Positions 14,455 to 25,687 of a stretch of DNA of 64,000 bases are shown in pieces; within the stretch, counting starts at the first letter, position 1, and each line of letters starts with the position of its first letter. The notes under the pieces are model-generated. The model ran no database searches, was not told where the DNA came from, and saw nothing but the letters and a program-made list of their open reading frames with translations. The position numbers were made by a program, and so were the translations under genes. Location of the stretch: the NCBI GenBank assembly GCA_026261815.1, contig JAMPIT010000539.1, positions 6,650,501 through 6,714,500 of the forward strand. Reading direction: 5' to 3'. Source of the stretch: Monarcha castaneiventris obscurior (lineage: Eukaryota; Chordata; Aves; Passeriformes; Monarchidae).

Positions 14455-14720
14455 AGAGGACAAGGGACAGTGGGCACAAACTGAATCACAGAAAGTTCCA
14501 TCTGAATAGAGGGAAAACTTCTTTAGTGTGAGGGTGACTGAACATTGGAACAGACTGCCCAGAGAGGTTGTGGAGTTTCCCTGTCTGGAGATATTCAAAA
14601 CCTGTCTGGATGTGATCCTGTGCAACCTGCCCTGGGTGAACCTGCTTTAGCAGGGGGTTTGAACTAGAACTAGTACCTCTGGAGAGAGGTACTTTCCCAC
14701 CCCAGCCATTCTGTGGTTCC
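14455..14720 (+). mobile_element. CR1 LINE 3'-end fragment, plus orientation
   Basis: The sequence follows the avian CR1 3' region in order: GAAGTTCC-like segment, AAACTTCTTTAGTGTGAGGG, TTGGAACAGACTGCCCAGAG, GGAGATATTCAAAACC, AGCAGGGGGTTTGAACTAGA and a CATTCTGTGG terminus. Only the last roughly 270 bp is present, the usual 5' truncation of CR1. Moderate divergence suggests middle age. Confidence 0.9.
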
Positions 14721-17700
14721 ATAATTGGACCTAAATCGTGTCTGTGAGTATCCCTAATGTCCCCATTCGAACCAACCACTGAATGTTCCTTTCTTGGTTC
14801 CTCACAGCTTCATTCCTCCAACACTGCAGAGGGCCCTGCGAGCACAGATCAGCCGAGAGCTCAGAATTAACCTGGGCTTCCTAGGGAATATAAAGATTGA
14901 AGGGTGTGTGTACAAGGGTGTGCATGGCTGTGGGGAAATGCTGGCTTCTCCAGAGTTACGCTATTTGCAGTGATACTGAAAAAAATATCCTCAGTTTTCA
15001 GGACAAAGAATGGTTTAACCATGTGGCACAATTTATAGGGTAAGCAAACTTTCAGTAAGAGCTAACTGTATGAGAAAGCTTGTGTAACATGCACAGAAGG
15101 CACTGTTAAATTATTTCAGTGCCATAATTCAAAATGCTAAGGAAAATTCTCCTGTATTATAGCCAGAGCAAGATTGGATCTGTAGCCAAGTACATCAACG
15201 TAAATGTTCAGCTGTCTGGGGAAATACAAGTCTTACACTGTTACTTAGGGGAAAATGTGCACAGACATGGTGGAGCCCCTTATGAAACAATCCTCATTTT
15301 GTTAAACAATAGGATCAAATTTTCAATCAGGTTATCTAGCATATTGCATTCTTCAAGCTTGCCAAGCAAAGAGAACTATCAGCATGAAGATGGATATATT
15401 TTTACAGAATTAATGATGTATGAAATCTGGAAGTGGAAACATACATTTTCATTTTATCCTCTAATTTTTCTTTTTACATTATAAGTGAAAGGAAATGCTT
15501 GGAAGTATTTGCAGTTATTCATATCTGTTTATCTTAGAGTGATTATCAGAGCAAACAGTGTCAGGCATTGTGTTTGGATCTGAGCCTGAAAAATAGTGCT
15601 TGCAGGAGCAAGGATTATTTGCATGAGTCAGTGTTTTCAGGGCTGTGCTTAGTACTTGATTTCTCTCATGCATATGCAGTGCCTTATAAATCATCCAGAT
15701 TCAGAAATCATTTAAGTATTTTTTTCATTTATCTGATCTATTTATATTAGTTTTAGTCTTGCTTGGTTTTGTCCCCTCTATTTACATTAGTTTTAGTACT
15801 GCTTGGATTAATCTGTTTATACATTTTTCGACTGATCAACAGAATGTTCATTTAGGGATAGAAGTGAACAGTCTTACTGAAGATGCATTTCTCTTTTTAA
15901 AGTCTGTATCAGATCTGTGGGATAGCTTTGGGTTCTTGATGTAGGATTTTGCAGGTACAAAAGTGTCTTTAAAAACTGATCACAAATTAGGGCAGTGAAA
16001 ATGAAGCTCTCCTTCCCCAAGATCACCTTATCTTTGCTTTCTATGGGGATTTTTGCTGCTGATCATCCCTGAACTACCCTGTGTACCAGGCATGGTCCAG
16101 CAGTACTTTTTGTAGAGGTGTAGTGCCTTTGCAGCCCCAAAAGGCCTGGTCAGTTCTCCCACGCACACACAAGCCCCTGGTACTTGCTCACTTTCTCTGT
16201 GGCCCACCCCTGCTCTTTATTCACTGTGCACCATCAGAAGGCCAATACAGAGGACTGGGATTCCTGCTTGGAATTCTGCTTTGGTAATGCACAACCCTGA
16301 AAGTCTGTAAGTCAGGCACTAAGCTTACAGTGTTCTTTGAAAATCTGACCTGGCAAATTTCACTTTCCTCCATATGCACAGGGACTGTTTCTGAAGCTAA
16401 AGGTCCCATTCTCCATAACATGTCCCTGAAAGCCTTGTGTGGCCTTTTCAGTATCTGCAGCTGGAACACCTCCTTCTTCCAGTCTTTATTAAACATCTTG
16501 AGTCTTGCTTTTGAACAAGTAAAGAATTACATCACAGTTTTATTAAGCTGTTGTTCATTTGCACAGAAATGAAGAAGCCAGACCCACTTACAGGGTCACA
16601 GGACCACTCCTCCCCAACAATTAATTCCTAAGGACTAATTGACTCCAGGAATTTAAACACCTCTCAGCCTGAGGTCACTGTCAGGGAGTCTTTGTTGCTG
16701 TTCCTGCAATCACCTGGTGAGCTGCTGTGTTGCCTTGCTCCACAGCAGGCATGGAGGAGTTTCTTCTCCTCCTCATCACCCCCTGCCCAGCTCCACACAG
16801 TGCTAATGCCAGAGGAGCAGAGTTCATCTCAGTCTGTGCTGCCTCTGCAGGGGCCCTTCAGGACTCAGTGTCATTCCCATCACTAACACTGAAGTGTGGT
16901 CTCTCTTCATGGCACTGAACTTCACAGACAGCAGATGGAAATTAGAGGCAAGTAGTTCAAATGGCAGAAAGAGATGCAAAAATGCATCAGTAGAAAGGTT
17001 TTCATGAACAAAAAAAAGCTGCTTCCCCTCCAGAACAGGTTAGTGAAGCTTCAGATTTACCAGACAAAACTCATTTCCAATCTGCAGAAACAAAAGAGCT
17101 CGACTCTTCAGATACAAGATTGGTCTGTGTAAGGGGAAAAGAGTGCACAGAGAAAGATTTGTGAATGTCATGTTGGTACTGGCAGCTCATCAAACAGCTC
17201 CTTGAAGGACTCACTTTGTTACCAGATTAAAAAAAGGAATAAAATAAAAGATAAAAGAATATAATCAATGAATAAACGGTCCTTCCATATGCACTGAAGA
17301 ACAGTGGATAGATGAGCCAGTCCTGTGTTATTTCATTCCTTGTTGAACAAATTTCTTTATTATATTTTCTGGTACAATTTTTTAAAGTCACCTTTGCAAG
17401 TGGTGGTAGAATTATCAATCATTGTTTAACTGTGTGCTAAGTTCCTATAGCCCTTGTGTGTAAATATGCCATCTGAAGGCTTGTTTACCAGAGAAAATAC
17501 TGGTGCTCTGGCTAGGAGACAGTTTTAATCAAATATGGTTGGAGTAAGCAGGTGTTTTTCATGTGGAATATATTGGAAATGAGTATGTATCACAGAAATG
17601 ACTCTTGGACTATATATTGCTCTTGATAAATAGCAGAACCCAAAATTATATCAGCCATTGCAGTTTATCAAAGGGAAAATAGTAAAAGCTTTGTGCACAC

Positions 17701-20700
17701 TGTCAGAATTGAACACACTAAAAAAGGTGGGGTACTCATTTTTATTCCTCTCAAACTTTGAGAATGCACATTTTATACTGGCATTTTTAGAAACTATTAG
17801 TCCCTCCCTGTGTTTTTGCTGGACACATACATTTCTTTGTTCTTGTCTCTTTTTGCTCATTTTTCCCCCTCTTTTTTGCTTCAGTGGTACCTCATACTCT
17901 GAACTTAGCAGACAGAGATGTGTGTTGTAGTAAAGAGTCACTGAGCAGTGAGGGAAACACAAGGTGAAGGAGATGGCACTTTTGTAAGGCAGAAGGCAAA
18001 CCCAGTGGTATTAGTGTTATTTAAGGCAAAAGTATCAATTCACCAACTTGAAACAAAAGGCTATGGCTTTCTGTGATTTTTTTTGCCACTTCCTATTACA
18101 CTGTTAAAATATTTTGACCCCATTCTGATCCCATTCTGTTGGAAGCATTGTTTGCAAGCAGGATTGAAGCTCAATAGGACTGTGAAGTTGTTGGAAATAC
18201 CAGAGTATTATTTATGCTAAACATACAGATTCCCATAAAACTTGGCAGCAGGTTTCTCCCTCATCCGAAAGTTCTTGTCTCAGCTTTAATGAAACACAAA
18301 ATGCCTGTCAACAGAGCAGTAGTTATAATGCACTTAGTAGCAACTTAATATCTTAGTTGCCTTGAAGAGCTTTTTATACATAGACATTAATGGATGGCTG
18401 GATAAAGAAATTCTTCTACTGAAAGAATTAATTTTGCTTAATCCTTTTGAAATTAAGAGATGATACAGAGAGATGAGTAATGAAGTGCACTCTCTAATTG
18501 TGAGGTACCTAATAGAAAACCACAGGGGTTACTTCTCTCTCACCAGCTGTAATTACACTAATTACTGATATGGTGCCAGGAACACTAAAGCAGGCTGCGT
18601 GTGACAACACACAATGGAGGGTGTCCCAGCAAGCCATCGTTCTCCATCACTGGCCAGAGGGAGGCTGACCATGTCAGCAGCATAATGAGTGCCCTTCCTG
18701 TGGCAGGGGAGAGAACAGGCACCTCTGTTGCCTACAGGCTGTTGAGCGATGAAGACACAAAACTTGACTTGGGTCCTTTCTAAGGGGAGGTGATTTCAGG
18801 CCATACACTGAGGAGTTGATCTATACCTTCAGCAAATCAGCCCTATTCAGGCCACTGAAACTGCTTTAATGAGCAGAAGTTACTTCTGTGAGTAACAGTT
18901 TGCAAGACTGACTTCATCATTGACAAGAATGTAATGAAACAAAATGGTGGATGAGGAGAAGGGAAAAATTAATAAATTTTATTTAAGTATGTATAAAATT
19001 GCTGGACAAATGGTCCTGACTATTAAGGTAAATGGTGCTTGTAAATTCCATTTAATCTTCTGAGACTTTCTTTTACCATAACTCTTACAGTATCTCAGAG
19101 GAAATAATGTAAGGATGACTTGCACATTTCAGCAAAAGAATGAATATAAGGTTTCAAGATTTATTGATGAGATGTTTTAAAACAGAAGATCTTCTTTTTT
19201 CCTTTGGAATTACTCCACCGTTTATTTTCATTTCCTCAGTTTTTTGTTCACTGTATTATGAACTTCTCTGGGGAAATCTATTGTTAGATGTTTTCACACA
19301 CATAGGCCCCCTTCTTCCCCCTTGATAAATGATAAAATTGTGCTCCAGTGTGTGCAACATTCGTGAAATACATCTGAATTCCATTATACAGTTTGTCATT
19401 TGCATGATACCTTTTGAGTTACCACTCTCGGAGAAGCCTTATATACTACAGAGAAATGCACCAGGAAAATGAAAAACAAGCTGGGTATGAAGTCCATGGG
19501 GTAAACCAGCAGAGATTGTGTTGAACTGATGGCCTTATTTCCATGCAAGTGCAGGTGTAGGAAAGGTTGCATCTCAGTGCTAGTCACTATTTGCATGGAC
19601 TGTGTTCCCTCTGCAGGAATATTGCTGCTAACAGGAGTGACAAGGGCATCATAGCTCAGGCTGCAATGTACTACTTTTTTAACCTCAAAGACATTTATTA
19701 GATTCCTGCCTCTTCTGGATTAAGTCTTATTAAGTTTTACAAGTTTGAAACTTGCTATAACAGTCTAAGCTCTCTCTTTAATATTGAATGGAATAACTAG
19801 TAGCACAGAAATCTTACGAATGTATTCCCATTTTACCAGAGACAAACCTGGCAAGAAAAGAATGGCATGTCTGTATGTCTGGTTAACACCACTGCCTGTC
19901 CTCATTCCTGCAGAAGCAACACTTGTGTTTGTTGTGGTGTGACTCAGATGGGATATGCATTTTGTACAGATGTGGTTTGACATGAGTGAGTTAATTTTCT
20001 GGGCAGCTCAGGATCAGGGAATTGCCCAGTATTCCCTTGGCTGTCTGCTTGCAACACCCTCATCACTTTCTTCCACCCTTTTCATTCCCACAAGGCTTTT
20101 TTCACGTTGGAGTGAGCCCCAGTGCAGTGGTGAACTGATCCCAGAGCAAATTAGACATGCAGAACCTTGTCCTATCCATGCTGCCTGTTAAACGCCTCCT
20201 CCTTAAGGAAGCTGTATCACCAAACATGTCACTATAAACACAGCAGACTCCCATCCCAGCCCTCCACAGCCAGAGCAGGAACAAATGCACAGCACTCCCA
20301 GATGTCTACCAGCAATCAGGACCTTATTCATTTGTTAAAAACATTTAAATACATTATACATTAAACCAAAAAAAAAGGATGCCCTGAAAATCCTCCTTTA
20401 AGTTCAGAGTCTTCTATAAAAATAACTGAAATGGAGTGATACTGTGGTAGTGCTTTTTCAGGGAGTGAATTATCTCATGTCTCCTAATCAAATCCTCACT
20501 TGCTCGTTGACAGGATCCCAAACCAGCAGGTCTGGTGTCCACAAAACATCCACTGAACTCAAAAGTCAGGATGGGCTACAAGTCCCATTTCAGTGATCAT
20601 GTTCTTACTATTTCTAGTGCGACTTTTAGAGAGCTCATCCTAATAAAGCCCTTGTTCAGCCATTTGTCTAGCTAAATTTGTAATGTAGGAACAATCTGCT

Positions 20701-22312
20701 TTGGGAGCAAATGCATCCCTGGAGGAAGTGGGTATTGTAGTCAGTCAATGAGATTGCCCCTACTTACACCACAGATAAATGTGTTGCTTTGTCCCAACAT
20801 TTCTGCTTTGCAATAATTTCACATTCCAAATTATAAACCTCTGAAAATTGTAGATTATAATAAATGTGCCGACACAACTTCTACTGTTAGAGCAAATGGC
20901 ATTGCTCTAATAATGAAATAAAAAATCCTTCTTAATCCTATTCTTTCCCTAAAGTGGTGTTTTGCATTAGCTATGGATGAAAAGACAAACAAGTACATGT
21001 ATATTCAATAATAATGTCAGCTGGGTCAGAGAAGAATAGGAAATAAAATGAATTCATAACACCCCTGGAGATAGCTTTCTGATACAGGCAGTTTTCTCTT
21101 TGATTTGCCCTCATTGACAGTATTCATTGTAATTTTAACATAGCCTCCAAATTGGCCTTTATTAATAGCTGTCCTGATCTTAATAGCAAATACACTCTGT
21201 AAACTCCAGTCTGGGTGCTTCTGAGATGAGCAATTACACAGAGCAGAATAGATCATATGGATATTTCCAGGGACCTCTCACTCAAGAGTGCCTAATTTCA
21301 CATTCACACCATCCAGACAGTGTTTTGGAGAGCTGAAGATACAGAGCTCTTCTGTCTCAGGGCTTTGAAGCTGAAATACCTTTCTAGATATGATAGTGAA
21401 ATAGTCACCTTGAATTAAGGTTGCTGGCAATCTAAAAAGTCCTTATTGGGCTTTGAGTGCAATCAGATGGTACTTGCTTATAAATGGGAGTTAATAGAAA
21501 CATTAAACAGTACAAGCTACTGTGACCCATGTCTTCAGAATATTAAGCACATTTTAAAATTGTGGAACACCATCTAGTCCTCTGTGTTCTGTAAAATACA
21601 AATTTTTCTAACCAATATTCTCTGGGAGCAGGTTATTTGAAATGTTCAGCATTCTACATTTGCACATACTGTGTATTTTTAATTTATTTCCTTGCTTCTC
21701 TGGCTACCATATATTTCTGGTTGATACTATACTCAGTTTCTCTTTAATTATTCCATCTGCCAGAAGAGCATGATGCATTTTAGAAGCTGGTTGGTTTAGT
21801 TGTTTAAGCTTTGAGTTTTGGAACTGAATGGGATGACATATTCTTCATTTAGCAGAACGGGCTAAGAAGAATTATATACTCCAAGTGATAAGCTTGGAAC
21901 TGCTAAAGAAATGCCAAAATCCAATTTGTTTCCTCTCTCTAGTCGTCTAAACATCTATTAGTCTCATGAAGGGAATTCATAAATCCTGCAAATTTAGTTT
22001 CTCTGAAACCAACTCTAACAGTTGTCCTTCCTACTAATCATGTTTTATATCAATTTTATATTTTTCAATATTCAATAAACATGTCTTGCACTTACTGTAC
22101 TTGTTAGAAAGTATCTGCAGTATAGGCTGTATGAGGACAGTTATTAATCAGCCATTTCAGATGGCTGTAGGGTTAGTTTAGTAAGTGTATCCATTTATCT
22201 TTTTTATGTTTTCTTCTTTGTTCTTTCCATTTATCCAGTGTGGAATTTCTTTTGTCCTTTTTGGTTTATTTCTACCAGGGTACGTCAAAAAGGAATTTAA
22301 CATGTAACAAAT

Positions 22313-22377
22313 GAAAAAAAAACCCAAAAACCAAAACCCAAACCACCCAATAGCTGAAAGAAAAAAAAAAACCCCAT
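22313..22377. repeat. A/C-rich low-complexity tract
   Basis: Runs of A interrupted by CC and CCC, with almost no G or T over about 65 bp apart from a short TAGCTG interruption. Confidence 0.85.
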
Positions 22378-22822
22378 ACCACCCTTTGGGTTTCATTCAT
22401 CAAAAGAGCTTTGCATTATGTCCACTTAAATCTGCATTAAAAAATAACAATAGAATGCATTATCTAGCAGTGATTCTTTAAAGTAGTGGATAATTTACAC
22501 ATTAAAGTGAAATGTAGGTTTAAAAGTAGGAGTGTAGGATTGAATTAGAGTTAAGAGTCAGAATGATATAGTCCTGTATGAAAATGGTCTCGGTTTCCTG
22601 GGGGTATTGTCCTTCTGGTGTAATGAGACTTGCAGATAACAATCACGGACTGTGGATAGATCAAGGCACAGCGATACATTGAGAATGGCACAGCAAGTAA
22701 TGGCTCTGGGGAAACAAATGAATGTGTCTGCTAGATAAACAGCATTAAAAGTTTCTGTTCATCACCAGAGTCCAGGCCTCTAAAGATTAATAATTCCTGA
22801 AAAATTGAGTAGTGGGTATGAA

Positions 22823-24071
22823 TGGCAAGGTTTTGGTAGCAGGGGGGCTGCAGGGGTGGCTTCTGTGGGAAGCTGCTGGAAGCTTTCCCCATTTCCAACA
22901 CAGCCAACACCATTCAGCTCCAGGATGGACTGCCACTGGCCAAGGCTGAGCCCAGCAGTGACAGTGGCAGTGCTTCTGGCATAACAGGTTTGAAAAAGGG
23001 AAAAAACTGCTGTGCAACAGCAGCTGGAAGAGAGGAGTGAGAATATGTGAGAGGAACAGCCCTGCAGACTGCCAGGTCAGTGCAGGAGGGGCAGGAGGTG
23101 CTCCAGGTGCTGGAGCAGAGATTCCCCTGCAGCCCCTGGTGCTGCCCATGGAGAGGCAGCTGTGCCCCTGCAGCCCGTGGGGGTCTGTGGGGAGCAGAGA
23201 TCCAGCTGCAGCCCCGGGAGGAGCGAGCACCAGAGCAGGGGATGCCCAGAGGAGGCTGGGACCCCGTGCGAAGCCTGCGCTGCCAGGACCTGTGTCCCTG
23301 TAGAGAGAGGAGCCCCCGCTGGAGCAGGTTTGCTGCCAGGACCTGTGTCCCTGTAGAGAGAGGAGCCCACGCTGGAGCAGGTTTTCTGCCAGGACCTGTG
23401 TCCCTGTAGAGAGAGGAGCCCACGCTGGAGCAGGTTTTCTGCCAGGTCCTGTGTCCCTGTAGAGAGAGGAGCCCACGCTGGAGCAGGTTTGCTGCCAGGA
23501 CCTGTGACCCTGTGGGGGACCCACACTTGTGCCTGTGCCTGGAGGATGTACCCACAGAAGGGACCCACTCTGGAACGGTTCCTCAAGAACTGCAGCCTGT
23601 GGGAAGGGCTGGAGCTGGAGAAGTTTGTGAGGGGCCGGCTCCTGTGGGAGCGACCCCATACTGGAAGAAGAGGGGAAGCGTGGGAGGAGTCCTCCCCCTG
23701 AGGAAGAAGAACCTGCAGAGACGGTGTATAGTGAACTAACCACAACCCCCATTCCCCATCCCCCTGCACCTCTGTGAGGGGGAGGCAGAGAAAACTGTCA
23801 GTGAAGTCCAGCCCAGGAAGAAGGGAAAGGTGCAGAGAAGGTGTTCTGTCATTTGGTTTTATTTCTCATTGCCCTACTCTGATTTCATTGGCAATACTTC
23901 CAGTTAATTTCCCCAAATCGAGTCTGTTTTGCCCATGACAGTAATTGCTGAGTGATCTCTCCCTGTCCTTTTCTCGACCCACGAGCCTTCTGTTACATTT
24001 TCTCTCTCCTGCCCAGGAGACAGAGCAGCTTTGGTGGGCACTTGGCATCCAGCCAGGGTCAACCCACCACA
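22823..24071 (+). mobile_element. Endogenous retrovirus LTR-like element (probable solo LTR, avian ERVL-type)
   Basis: The segment is much more GC-rich than its flanks and starts TGGCAAGG. Its last part (about 23880-24071) reads AATCGAGTCTGTTTTGCCC, then a CTCGACCCACGAGCC segment, and ends near AGGGTCAACCCACCACA. I recognise these phrases, and internal ones such as CCCACGCTGGAGCAGG, as parts of an interspersed repeat that is abundant in songbird genomes and usually annotated as an LTR. That is recall, not a search. The ends fit TG...CA. I could not find a convincing target-site duplication. The position where related copies carry AATAAA reads AATACT here, so the polyadenylation signal appears decayed. 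No gag, pol or env sequence adjoins it, which suggests a solo LTR. The LTR class call is less certain than the repeat call. Confidence 0.65.
23281..23520. repeat. 53-bp minisatellite inside the LTR-like element, four full copies plus a partial
   Basis: Units beginning TGCCAGGACCTGTGTCCC start at 23281, 23334, 23387 and 23440, with a diverging fifth from 23493. Copies differ at a few sites (CCCCGCTGG against CCCACGCTGG, TTTGC against TTTTC, GGACC against GGTCC). Because 53 is not a multiple of three, the same phrases appear in rotating frames. This produces the 200-320 codon antisense open frames across 22787-23769. The repeat looks like an in-place expansion of a motif native to the element. 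Confidence 0.93.
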
Positions 24072-24403
24072 AATCCTAACTTTTAGAAGAATTTCTTTTT
24101 CATCCATGCTGCAGTCATACTTTCATGGGTTCACGTATTACAGGGAGGCATCACCATTTATCAGGATGCTAATGACTGGTAGTTATGTGTCCAGATACTT
24201 TGTAACCACTGGGTTGCCTGACAACAGAGGTCACCGAAAGACAGATGACTCACAAACCAGTTTAAGGATCTCCTTCGCTTTCTCTTTTTAAGGCCACCAT
24301 CAGGGCTTCGAATGTTCTGCTATTTCCACATTTGGGATTATTGTCTCCTCTTTAAAATTCCATGTATCAGGTGGCTTCCGTGATTTACTGGTAGTCTTCA
24401 AAC

Positions 24404-24418
24404 AAAAAAAAAAAAAAA
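24404..24418. repeat. Poly-A run (15 A)
   Basis: A homopolymer of 15 A. No processed pseudogene or SINE body can be recognised upstream of it. Confidence 0.9.
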
Positions 24419-25040
24419 GACCTTCCTAACAGAACATCCATTGATTGCTAGAGTTTTTTAAAGGCTAACAATAAAAAATCATAGACTTCAGTCTCCATCA
24501 AGGCAGAAAGGAAACAATAATTGCAATTTGCAAGCCTCCTGCCGTGGGTAAAGGAGCTGGGGCTGGCAGAAAGGAAGATGTGCAATTTTAGTGGCTGTCA
24601 CAGCAGATGGGAGGGAGATGTCCCGATTCATTCATACGTCATCCTGGGATAAGACAGTTTGTCAAGGTGAAGAGATGGGTGTGAGGTAGAATTGTGCCCA
24701 GGTGATTATCAGCTGAGATAAAAGCGTGAATATATGGGAAGCTATACAGGAGTGTATTTGGTGACTGCTCATCTCTCTGGTTAGACAGACCCCCAAAGAA
24801 GAGACCTTTTCTGTCTCTGTAGCAGCACATAGCATGGTTTCTTGCCCTATGAATTTTCCCATAGCCAAGTCTTGGATTAAAAGAAAAAGAAGTCATATGA
24901 GTGTTAATATAGTAACGTGCAGTTCAACTCTCTCTTCTGCCAAAGGAAGGGAGGGAGGCATAGGGCCAGCCACATCTTTTAGGAGCATCCTTCCCCTTTA
25001 ACCACACTCAGGGCACAGACCTGAGAGATTTCCCTGTATT

Positions 25041-25060
25041 AAAAAATAAATAAATAAAAA
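25041..25060. repeat. (AAAT)n short microsatellite
   Basis: Three TAAA/AAAT units flanked by short A runs. Confidence 0.85.
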
Positions 25061-25617
25061 TGGGGGTATGAACTGGCAGATTCCCAGATTGGAAAATGTT
25101 TGCCCTGCCTTTGGATACTAACAACTGTGAGGTCCCATCAAGCCTCAAACAAGCATCTCCTCTTCTTGCTATTCTCCACTTTGCATTTTCAGTTTGATAA
25201 GGTAGGGACTGGAACCAGAAAGGAAACTGGAGGTGCCCCAAATTGACAATGAAACATGGATGACTTTTTCTCAGTTTTTAGCAGTCTCAGAACTGAATTT
25301 CTCTTCTGATTTAGAAATACATGTAGGTGTATATGCACTAATCCCTGTGAGACAATGTGGAAATAAAAGAGGACATGAAAGAGCAGCTGGCTGCCAAACT
25401 TCATGATGGATGAGCCTGAAAGTCATTTGCTCTTCCCTAGCATCACAAAGAAGCACTAATACATACATACATGGAGTACTCACCAGTTTACTTACCTCAG
25501 GTCTGATTTTGCTGCTGTTGAATTGAAAGAGAGTTTTTCCTCTGACTTTGCTGAGGTGTAGATTCGGCCCATTGTACATGAAGTTAATTCATTAAATGTA
25601 ATTCTGTATTGTTTCTC

Positions 25618-25635
25618 TTTTTTTTTTTTTTTTAG
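25618..25635 (+). promoter_or_regulatory. Splice acceptor with 16-T polypyrimidine tract
   Basis: An uninterrupted run of 16 thymines (25618-25633) is followed directly by AG at 25634-25635 and the first base of the AFF exon. The preceding bases (GTTTCTC) extend the pyrimidine tract. It is a strong U2AF-type tract, and its homopolymer nature makes it prone to length variation and sequencing error. Confidence 0.8.
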
Positions 25636-25687
25636 AATGCTTGAGGATGATCTAAAACTCAGCAGTGATGAAGATGACAATGAACAG
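25636..25687 (+). CDS. AFF2: AFF-family exon (probable AFF2/FMR2), acidic MLEDDLKLSSDEDD motif; partial gene
   Basis: This is an internal coding exon of 52 bp. It follows a run of 16 T and an AG acceptor (25634-25635) and is followed by a GTAAAT donor at 25688. After one base that completes a split codon it reads MLEDDLKLSSDEDDNEQ and ends on a codon boundary. MLEDDLKLSS is a family signature of AF4/FMR2 proteins, which are nuclear scaffolds that bring P-TEFb, ELL and AF9/ENL-type partners to RNA polymerase II. In the family the motif lies in the N-terminal third, just after the ELL-binding segment. From memory, the acidic end resembles AFF2 (ENEQ) more than AFF3 (DDLEP) or AFF4 (SDGEQ). The ATG is an internal methionine, not a start codon. 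The upstream exon, expected to end with two bases of a serine codon, lies outside the window. Membership of the AFF family is very likely; the choice of AFF2 over AFF3 is probable but not proven. Confidence 0.85.

Larger units (their letters stand above)
1..25635 (+). other. AFF2: Intron sequence upstream of the AFF exon (at least 25.6 kb)
   Basis: I see no coding exon here. The background is AT-rich, with stop codons frequent in all frames. The longest open frames coincide with GC-rich tandem repeats at 3.6-4.1 kb and 22.8-23.8 kb. Supported contents are a 39-bp minisatellite, a MIR-like relic, one CR1 fragment, an LTR-like element and short simple repeats, listed separately. The rest (for example 4.2-6.1 kb, 6.5-14.4 kb and 14.8-22.3 kb) shows no feature I can name. 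Assignment to an intron is inferred from the downstream exon being internal; the 5' end of the intron is outside the window. Confidence 0.75.

Noticed and set aside
15134..15484. 116-codon plus-strand frame
   Set aside because: AT-rich, no family resemblance, no Kozak or splice context; consistent with chance in a 64-kb intron.
22787..23769. Antisense open frames of 213-321 codons with repeated SSLYRDTGPG-type phrases
   Set aside because: They translate the LTR-like element and its 53-bp tandem repeat antisense to the element. The same phrases rotate through different frames, which is not expected of a protein under selection.
24404..24418. Poly-A run as the tail of a processed pseudogene
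   Set aside because: No coding-like or SINE-like body can be recognised upstream on either strand, and no flanking duplication is evident.
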